DNA of 28,835 nucleotides from assembly GCA_942491415.1 (NCBI GenBank), contig CALOAD010000005.1:1-28835 (forward strand), in the 5' to 3' direction. The translations under genes and the position numbers were made by a program. The DNA is from CALOAD01 sp942491415. GTDB taxonomy: Bacteria > Cyanobacteriota > Vampirovibrionia > Gastranaerophilales > CALOAD01. Under the pieces are notes generated by a model. The model was not told where the DNA came from. It saw only the letters and a list, made by a program, of their open reading frames with translations, and ran no database searches. Shown in pieces: positions 24,601 to 28,835 of the stretch (the stretch's first letter is position 1; each line of letters starts with the position of its first letter).

Positions 24601-24683
24601 AAGAAACTATTCGTGGGAAAATTTCACCGGACAAGTTAAATTCTTTGGCAATAACAATTATTGATCAATTGAAAAGGAATTAA
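21654..24683 (+). CDS. hsdR: Type I restriction endonuclease subunit HsdR, 1009 aa
   Basis: The motor/nuclease subunit translocates DNA using ATP and cuts at a distance from the unmethylated site. The PD-(D/E)xK nuclease is visible as P141-D142 ... E156-A-K158. It is followed by the helicase motor: Walker A G296-SGKS300, DEAH box D408-EAH, motif III AFTGTP and a C-terminal motif VI region ending ARVNR. A helical HsdM-binding C-terminus completes a normal-length, intact protein. It overlaps the HEPN gene by 20 bases and is followed 3 bases later by the metallopeptidase gene. Together with HsdM and HsdS it should form a working R2M2S complex. Confidence 0.97.
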   Translation: MQTQTPEYITAEKPAIELFQAMGYEYFDASVFDPRESINEVILKDRLLASIQKLNPWINENNLNKCYKKVTSVLASSLMEANEQVYKLITGKNSDFSVNQVIDGRGQPKSPMFIDFLNPENNDFLVVNQMRFKGKDRNSIPDLVVFVNGLPLAIIEAKSSTANKANDKAISDLDYYQKNSEKLFYYNQICAGINKVGAKYGAIGAKDIHYSEFKTEDNSELEALLNRDLIKQDIMLYNLFKKDQFLDIIRNFVIFETAEGTTVKKLPRYQQLRAVNKTLNKLITEKQGGVIWHTQGSGKSISMVYLATKLRREEYGFNNPTIIVMTDRIDLHTQITKTFNACGFPNPISASSVKHLKELLKDDYGKTITTTIQKFQNDEYDEDGKRVKKDIEELEALSEKENVFVLVDEAHRTQYGFLAGFMRNAIPNAKFIAFTGTPIDKDEKSTLGEFYGGKYIDKYTIKQSVIDGATLPILYEDGLPELYVEKELLDAQFKLLFGNENEEKQDKLKQKASSLKTYMLAKNRVKRIAEHIIEHYKNKIYPNSQKAMLVCYSRKQAIEYKKIFEELKKAGVHNFKTRVVMSFTPKQDPQEFFDFATSENEVKQAIEDFKLGFGNEDDIDVSGRKKVDNTAIMIVSDMLLTGYDVPIASVMYLDKILKEHNLLQAIARVNRTKIGKNAGLIVDYCGITEYLVQALAIFSGDLEPNEVMQNIKEEVSRLDLRHNQLVAFFNHIKVDRDNEKQAYIDKAVQYLEPEDVRDEFKELYKKFNKSMDIVLPNSHALQYEYDLKLYNSIRAEAHNFYIDDTLKISSEDSKKLQKLIDEYLRATGIQNLLAEPISIIDREAFENEIRNTFSDKSKELKMTHRLKHTIKIELDKNPEFYKPLAERLEELIKERKQERISQLDFLQELEAIQDKIINKSKEAESLGFKTEQEFAVYKTLESHIEGDAKVLTKNLFSSLQDELKIIDFQYKEQLQKEMRKKIKETIRGKISPDKLNSLAITIIDQLKRN

Positions 24684-24686
24684 TAT

Positions 24687-25382
24687 ATGCCAAAAGTTAA
24701 ATATGGAAAAACAGAAATAGATTACAGGCATGAAATTGATAATACTCTCAAAGATGGTTATATTTCAGTCGATTCTCAGGAAGGCGTTGTTTTCAAAAGC
24801 CCTTTACTTAATGATGATGAAGCCCAAAAATATGTTTCTAAAAAAGCTCGTTGGATACATAAGAAACTTAAACAAGTTGAGCAAAAAACTTCAGAAATAA
24901 TTTCTACCGGAACAAGAATCACTTACCTTGGCAAAAATTATTATACGGAAATTATTCCCGATTCAAATATAAAAGAAGCAAAAGTTCTATTTACTCATTC
25001 CAAGTTCAAAATATACATAAATCCTAATTTTGAAGAACAACAAGAAGTTTTATTATTTGCTATAGAGGAATTTTATAAGCAAAAAGCTACTGATAAAATA
25101 TTGCAACGAATAGACAAACATATTAAAAATACAGGATTTGAACCAGTTGAGATCAAAATAAGAAAACTTGAAAAACGCTGGGGGAGTTGCACAAACAAAA
25201 ACATTGTTATCTTCAATTATGAAATAGCAAAACTTCCTTTTTCGTTAATCGATTATGTTATTATCCATGAACTTTGCCACATAAAGATCAAAAATCATTC
25301 CAAAATTTTTTGGAATTTAGTAAACAAATTTGTAAGAAATCATGAAGAATCAGAGAAAGAGTTAACGAAACGAAAAATTTAA
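24687..25382 (+). CDS. YgjP/DUF45-type M48-like metallopeptidase, 231 aa
   Basis: The zinc site is H194-ELC-H198 in VIIHELCHIKIKNHSKIFW, preceded by the family hallmark KRWGSC. Both mark the YgjP (DUF45) family of small cytosolic metallopeptidases; there is no signal peptide or membrane helix. Length is normal for the family. It follows hsdR by 3 bases with a Shine-Dalgarno-like AAAGGAAT, so it is the last gene of the restriction transcript. Genes of this family frequently accompany type I RM loci. Their role is unproven; trimming or removing HsdR to limit self-damage is one idea. Confidence 0.9.
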   Translation: MPKVKYGKTEIDYRHEIDNTLKDGYISVDSQEGVVFKSPLLNDDEAQKYVSKKARWIHKKLKQVEQKTSEIISTGTRITYLGKNYYTEIIPDSNIKEAKVLFTHSKFKIYINPNFEEQQEVLLFAIEEFYKQKATDKILQRIDKHIKNTGFEPVEIKIRKLEKRWGSCTNKNIVIFNYEIAKLPFSLIDYVIIHELCHIKIKNHSKIFWNLVNKFVRNHEESEKELTKRKI

Positions 25383-25392
25383 GTTACTTATT

Positions 25393-25755
25393 TTATAATT
25401 CAATTTTTTCACAATAATTTTTCATCAAAGCCCATTCGGATTTGCTGGAGACTCCGAAGCCTGACCATTTCTCTTTTTCTGAGGGGGTTTGGTTAAGTTC
25501 ATAGGTTTTGAATATCAGCAATAATTTTCTGATTCCGCTCATTGAAAGGTTTTCATCCTTAATCAATTTTCTGAGAAATTTGATCCAATCAATATCATTT
25601 TGACTATATAATCTCTTACCGCCTTTTGTTTCCTTCGTTCTGGCGGGTTTAATTAATCCCTCTTCTTCGTATGCCCTGATTGATTCTGGTCTGATTTCTA
25701 ATAATTTCGTAGCCGCGGACATAGTGTATAAGGGTTCGTTTTTATCAATTGTCAT
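25393..25755 (-). CDS. MerR-family transcriptional regulator, 120 aa
   Basis: The N-terminal winged HTH of MerR type is clear: LYTMSAATKLLEIRPESIRAYEEEGLI, then the wing KPARTKETKGGKRLYSQNDIDWI and helices RKLIKDENLSMSGIRKLL. There is no metal-binding cysteine cluster; the C-terminus is short. The ATG at 25755 is chosen because GAGG precedes it and the protein then starts at the domain; an in-frame ATG ten codons upstream (25785) is less likely. It converges on the metallopeptidase gene with a 10-base gap and is divergent from the secreted-protein remnant at 26001. The inducer is unknown; inverted repeats upstream could be its operators. Confidence 0.9.
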   Translation of the reverse strand: MTIDKNEPLYTMSAATKLLEIRPESIRAYEEEGLIKPARTKETKGGKRLYSQNDIDWIKFLRKLIKDENLSMSGIRKLLLIFKTYELNQTPSEKEKWSGFGVSSKSEWALMKNYCEKIEL

Positions 25756-25802
25756 TATTAATGCCTCAAAAAATATGGGTAGCAAGTAAGAATTTACATC
25801 TT

Positions 25803-25817
25803 AAACAGTACCTGTTT
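25803..25817. promoter_or_regulatory. Inverted repeat upstream of the MerR gene
   Basis: AAACAG - TAC - CTGTTT is a perfect 6-base inverted repeat 48 bases upstream of the chosen MerR start. Its size and position suit an autoregulatory operator. Confidence 0.4.
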
Positions 25818-25891
25818 TTGTTTGGCTTTAACAATTCAATGTTTACTTGTAAATATTTGTTATGTTAATTAGTGGTAATCAGTACAATATT

Positions 25892-25924
25892 TATTGACAT
25901 TACAATTTTTATTATTTGTCAATA
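25892..25924. promoter_or_regulatory. Inverted repeat carrying TTGACA on both strands
   Basis: TATTGACA (25892-25899) and TGTCAATA (25917-25924) are perfect inverted 8-base arms 17 bases apart, each containing a consensus -35 hexamer on its own strand. It lies between the divergent MerR gene and the 26001 reading frame. No good -10 could be placed at standard spacing, so it may be an operator, or a MerR-type promoter with non-standard spacing. Confidence 0.4.
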
Positions 25925-26000
25925 TGAATCATGTACTGAAACCTTGAAGGGACTCCCTTGTAAGGACAGTTTGTGTGTTGAAAAACCGAAAGGGAAAAAG

Positions 26001-26518
26001 ATGTTCAAAAAATTTGTAACTATGAACAAAAAAAAGCAGAACAATTTGTAGTAATGGTATTGCTCCTGCCTCGTATGGCGAAAGAAGTGGTTTTAAATCG
26101 AAATGAAACAATTTACCTCAAACCATTAAACTATGTTTCTTCTGAAAACGTAGAAAGAGGCGATAGTATTCAATTTAAAATTGCTGAAGACATTGAAGTG
26201 GATGGAAATATTGTTCTAAGAGAAGGTTCGCATGTAAGCGCAAAAATATTAAGCGTTAGCGACAAGGACATAATGGGAAAAAATGCGAAGCTTAAAGTTA
26301 AATTTGATGCGCCTTTAAATAATGCTACTTACACATTCGGAAAAGCAGATAGGTTTTCATCAGAAAATCCTAAATTCCCTTTATATGTGGCTTCAGGGAT
26401 TTTTGTTCTTCCTCTTGGGGTTTATTGGGTTTTAAGTAAGGGTAAAATTTCAGAAATCGAAGAAAGCGAAATAATACCAGTAAAATTGAATAAGCGATTA
26501 TCTGTTGAAGTTAATTAA
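26001..26518 (+). pseudogene. Exported/membrane protein with frameshifted signal peptide, ~172 aa
   Basis: A frame starting at 26001 (Shine-Dalgarno AAAGGG) begins MFKKFVTMNKKKQNNL and hits TAG at 26049. The open frame from ~26050 continues VVMVLLLPRMAKEVV and 150 further residues. Joined by one missing T in the TTT before GTAGTA, the two make a normal signal peptide (KKK n-region, VVMVLLLP core) and a mature domain. That domain is beta-rich (RGDSIQFKIAEDIEVDGNIV, LREGSHVSAKI), with a hydrophobic segment near the end (ASGIFVLPLGVYWVL). Without the shift, an ATG at 26054 could give an unexported 154-aa product. No precise family is claimed. Confidence 0.65.
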
Positions 26519-26539
26519 AAGTTTAGTTATGTTATTCAC

Positions 26540-26569
26540 GCCCAGAAAAGCTTCTGGGCTGATTTTTTT
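26540..26569 (+). terminator. Rho-independent terminator
   Basis: GCCCAGAA - AAGC - TTCTGGGC, an 8-base perfect stem, is followed by TGA and seven T. It lies 21 bases after the stop of the exported-protein gene. Confidence 0.85.
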
Positions 26570-26587
26570 AAATACGGAAGGTGAAAA

Positions 26588-26875
26588 ATGAGTTATTTAA
26601 TTATTTTTGCATTAGTTATATGGGTAATTGCAGTGTTAGTAACAACAGTCGCAAGTAATCTATCTACGATGAAAGAAAAACGAAAAAGAATTAGGTCTTA
26701 ATAACCCAAATGATAACAATATTAATGAAAAACCAAAAACTCAAAATAATGGCAGAACAATACTTTTGATAAAAAACATGACAACGGCGAAATTTTTGAA
26801 GAAGTTGTCTGTCCAGATCTGCTTACAGCTCAAAATCTGGCAAGTGAAGCGGAACAAGACTTAAGGTTGAAATAA
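26588..26875 (+). pseudogene. Small membrane protein with frameshifted tail
   Basis: From ATG 26588 (Shine-Dalgarno AAGG) a 37-aa product is made (stop 26699-26701): an N-terminal membrane helix (YLIIFALVIWVIAVLVTTVA) and a basic end. Coding-like sequence continues in other frames: NNPNDNNINEKPKTQNNGRT, then after a second shift near 26768 DKKHDNGEIFEEVVCPDLL and on to a TAA at 26873-26875. This looks like an ~95-aa single-pass protein with a cytoplasmic tail broken by two indels. A functional 37-aa micro-protein is possible. Confidence 0.5.
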
Positions 26876-26901
26876 GAATTTTTTAACAAGGAGAAAGTTT
26901 T

Positions 26902-27242
26902 ATGAAATTCAAAAAATTAACACTAACATTATGTTTAACTGTTTTATGTATGAATCACGTAAATGCAGAATCCCATTATGATTCACTCTCAACTATTGTT
27001 ATAACGGATCATACACTAATGGTAATTTACATGCAGCCGAGCAATGCTTTTATACTATTGTAAGAAATAATCCTAATGAAGGCGAAGCCTATTTTTGGTT
27101 AGGAATGATTAATTTTGAAAAAGGTAGAAACGGGTTAGCTAAAATGCATTTCAACACAAACTTAAATGTAAGAAATACGTATAGACAAAATGAAACACAT
27201 TATTATTTAAAGAGGCTTGACATTAAATATAATCGGCATTGA
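26902..27242 (+). pseudogene. Secreted TPR-like protein, frameshifted
   Basis: Good Shine-Dalgarno (AAGGAG). The first frame encodes a clear signal peptide (MKFKKLTLTLCLTVLCMNHV, cleavage after NAES-type residues) and then runs into a premature stop. After an indel near 26990 the other frame gives a tetratricopeptide-type helix pair (AAEQCFYTIVRNNPNEGEAY, FWLGMINFEKGRNGLAKMHF) and ends at 27240-27242. The intact ~113-aa protein would have been a small periplasmic TPR scaffold. Confidence 0.6.
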
Positions 27243-27254
27243 CTTATTTATTAC

Positions 27255-27290
27255 AAGCGGTGAGTGTTTTCATTCCCCGCTTTTTCTTTT
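27255..27290 (+). terminator. Rho-independent terminator
   Basis: AGCGG-T-GAGTG / TTTT / CATTC-C-CCGCT pairs with one internal mismatch and one G-U, followed by TTTTCTTTT. It lies just after the TPR remnant. Confidence 0.7.
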
Positions 27291-27715
27291 ACGACAAAAT
27301 GTACACAAAGAGGTAAAAACTTTCGAGCATTCGTCTCTTATGAAGCGCATATTGTGTTTGTTATCAATCGCTTGTTTGGAAAACATTTGCACAACGAAAA
27401 AGGAGCATTAAAATTTCTGATGCAAACAGCAACATGGAATTACAAAATATATTTTATCTAATTTAACTAACGTTGATCGTTTAACAAATAATAATGACGC
27501 TCAATATTAAAACGATTGAACAAAGTAGCAAGTAACCACAACATCAGCGTATGGATCATTACCCCTGAAATTATAGAAAAATAATATTGAGGATGAAACC
27601 GCCTAAGAACCTTTTAATAATACCGAAAAACAAGAGAAAATCTAACGCTTTATGAATAAAGGTTGAGATATAGCAAAAGACCCTAATATAATTAGCACGC
27701 AGTTAATTAATATAA
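27291..27715 (+). pseudogene. Remnants of an unrecognised gene
   Basis: A zone with no intact gene but coding-like pieces in shifting frames: FRAFVSYEAHIVFVINRLF around 27325-27380, ISDANSNMELQNI and NLTNVDRLTNNNDAQY around 27410-27510, and KRLNKVASNHNISVWIITPE around 27510-27570. At least three indels or stops separate them. The family is not recognisable. Open frames of ~65 codons here overlap each other and are not convincing genes. Confidence 0.35.
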
Positions 27716-27730
27716 GGAGAATACGTACTA

Positions 27731-28525
27731 ATGATAAAGGTTTATGGCTATATTAGAGTATCAACTTTAACACAGGTTAAACATGGTTTTGGTCTAAAAA
27801 CGCAAGAAGAAGCAATCTCAGAATAGTGTCAAGAAAAATAAACTGGAATTAATACAAATATTTAAAGATGAAGGAATATCAGGCACAATAGCAGAACAGC
27901 CAAGGGCTTACTGATTTATTATCATCATTTAACGGTATTAATCAAGTAATTGTTTTAAATAGTTCACGTTTATGGCGAAATGAGTACCGTTAAAGTTTTA
28001 GTCCATAGGGAACTTAAAAAAGCTAAATCCGATGTCATAATAATTGAACAGCCAAATTATTCTATTTATTCAAAAGATCCTAACGATTTTCTAATAAACG
28101 GAATGATTGAACTTTTAGACCAATACGAGCGAATGAGCATTTCCTAAATTAGCAAAGGAAGAAGAACAAGCGGTTAAACAAGGAAATAAAGGTTCAGGAG
28201 CTGCTCCCTTTAGGGTTACATGTGGAACAGCAAAAAGAAATTGTTATTGATCAAAACAAAACACGTTGTCGAACGCATTTTTAAAAAAATACATTGAGTG
28301 TCAGAGTGTTGAACGAGTGAAAAAACATATTAACGAACACAACTACAAAACCAGCCAGAATAACTTTTTACAAACACTTCCATAAAGAGAATATTGAAGA
28401 ATCAATTCTACAGAGGAATTGTAAAATTCGGGAATATTGAAACACAGGAAACTCATGTTCCAATTATAAACAACATAACATTTGGAAAAACTCAAAAAGC
28501 ATTAAGAATAAAGCATAACAGCTAA
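27731..28525 (+). pseudogene. Serine recombinase (resolvase/invertase family), heavily degraded
   Basis: ATG 27731 has a good AAGGAG site and begins MIKVYGYIRVSTLTQ, the catalytic N-terminus of serine recombinases with its YxRVS nucleophile motif. Stops and indels then alternate with recognisable family segments: ELIQIFKDEGISGT, QVIVLNSSRLWRNE, KSDVIIIEQPNYS, and a late FYRGIVKFGNIETQETHVPI recombinase-domain stretch ending at TAA 28523-28525. At least five frame changes are needed to read it, so it is a dead gene of the large serine recombinase type. It is a second mobility system besides the tyrosine integrase. Confidence 0.8.
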
Positions 28526-28835
28526 GTTTGAGAATACCAATCTAAGATTTTTAAATTCACCCTATATAATGCAGTTTTAATACGTACCTATTTTTTAGAG
28601 CTAATTTTTTCTTAACCAAACAAAACATCAAGTTCCATAGATTGCTAAAAATAGCAAAAAACAAACCATTTTTCTTGAAAAAAGTCTTGTGTTTTATGCC
28701 ATCCACTTGAATTTTTATACCATTTCCTATTCTGTTTAATTGAATTTATCAACTTTGGAATAAGTCAATAATAAGTAACAGCATAGATTCAAATGCAATA
28801 AGTGGAACAATTTGACCATGACGAATTTACACGAT
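28526..28835. other. Non-coding, AT-rich end of the window
   Basis: About 310 bases with no open frame of note, no clear terminator and no RNA gene on either strand. AATACGTAC occurs at 28579 and also just before the recombinase start at 27720, but nine bases in AT-rich DNA is weak evidence for a repeat. Confidence 0.3.

Noticed and set aside
27264..27461. Two overlapping ~65-codon frames as genes
   Set aside because: They overlap in different frames, begin inside a terminator and lie in a zone of broken genes.
27720..28589. AATACGTAC at 27720 and 28579 as a recombinase attachment repeat
   Set aside because: Only nine bases, different surroundings, and a similar GTACGTAC occurs at about 3000; not enough to call.

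Overview
The window is AT-rich bacterial DNA that looks like accessory DNA (an island or integrative element) rather than core genome. The host is most likely a gut-type Vampirovibrionia/Gastranaerophilales ('Melainabacteria') bacterium. That is inference: several unrelated proteins carry a short N-terminal aromatic-Phe-Gly patch (ISFGSG, IFFSG, ISFSG, FSFKG, VNFGN) that I associate with that lineage. No rRNA, complete tRNA or CRISPR array was seen.

Layout. (1) 1-3.5 kb: small unrecognised genes, a zinc-ribbon protein on the minus strand, and a pair that could be a replication-type module, preceded by an unusual leader with a perfect Shine-Dalgarno and an ATG-TGA start-stop. (2) 3.5-5.9 kb: an integration module with an excisionase-like HTH protein and a tyrosine integrase broken by one in-frame TAA. 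It is followed by the 3' part of a tRNA-Arg(ACG) gene with its own terminator, flanked on both sides by paired 11-bp direct repeats that look like integrase arm sites. This is the arrangement of attP, or of a junction between tandem elements. (3) 6.1-7.5 kb, minus: two genes, one a HExxH zinc metallopeptidase-like protein. (4) 7.8-12.1 kb, plus: a tight operon encoding a helical/acidic protein, two proteins with a degenerate AAA+-like cassette, and one AAA+ ATPase with intact Walker motifs. Two of these genes are split by apparent +1 frameshifts. (5) 12.3-15.2 kb, minus: a 994-aa protein ending in a nearly identical copy of the degenerate cassette, so the two copies form a ~435-bp inverted repeat. 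(6) 15.9-17.2 kb: a glycine-rich membrane protein and a small convergent gene. (7) 17.3-25.4 kb: a type I restriction-modification locus, hsdM - RhuM-like - hsdS - terminator/structured leader - HEPN-type Abi gene - hsdR - YgjP-type metallopeptidase, with intact reading frames. (8) 25.4-28.8 kb: a MerR regulator, then a decaying zone of frameshifted secreted/membrane proteins and a shattered serine recombinase.

How it fits together. Region 7 is an anti-phage defence locus: HsdM/HsdS modify, HsdR cuts, and the HEPN protein is probably a toxic RNase fallback. Region 4/5 is the least explained part. It pairs one apparently active AAA+ ATPase with three proteins carrying an inactive, recombining AAA+-like module, which suggests a mixed active/pseudo-ATPase assembly whose partner proteins swap a common docking cassette. 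The split integrase and the wrecked recombinase suggest the island has lost some or all of its mobility.
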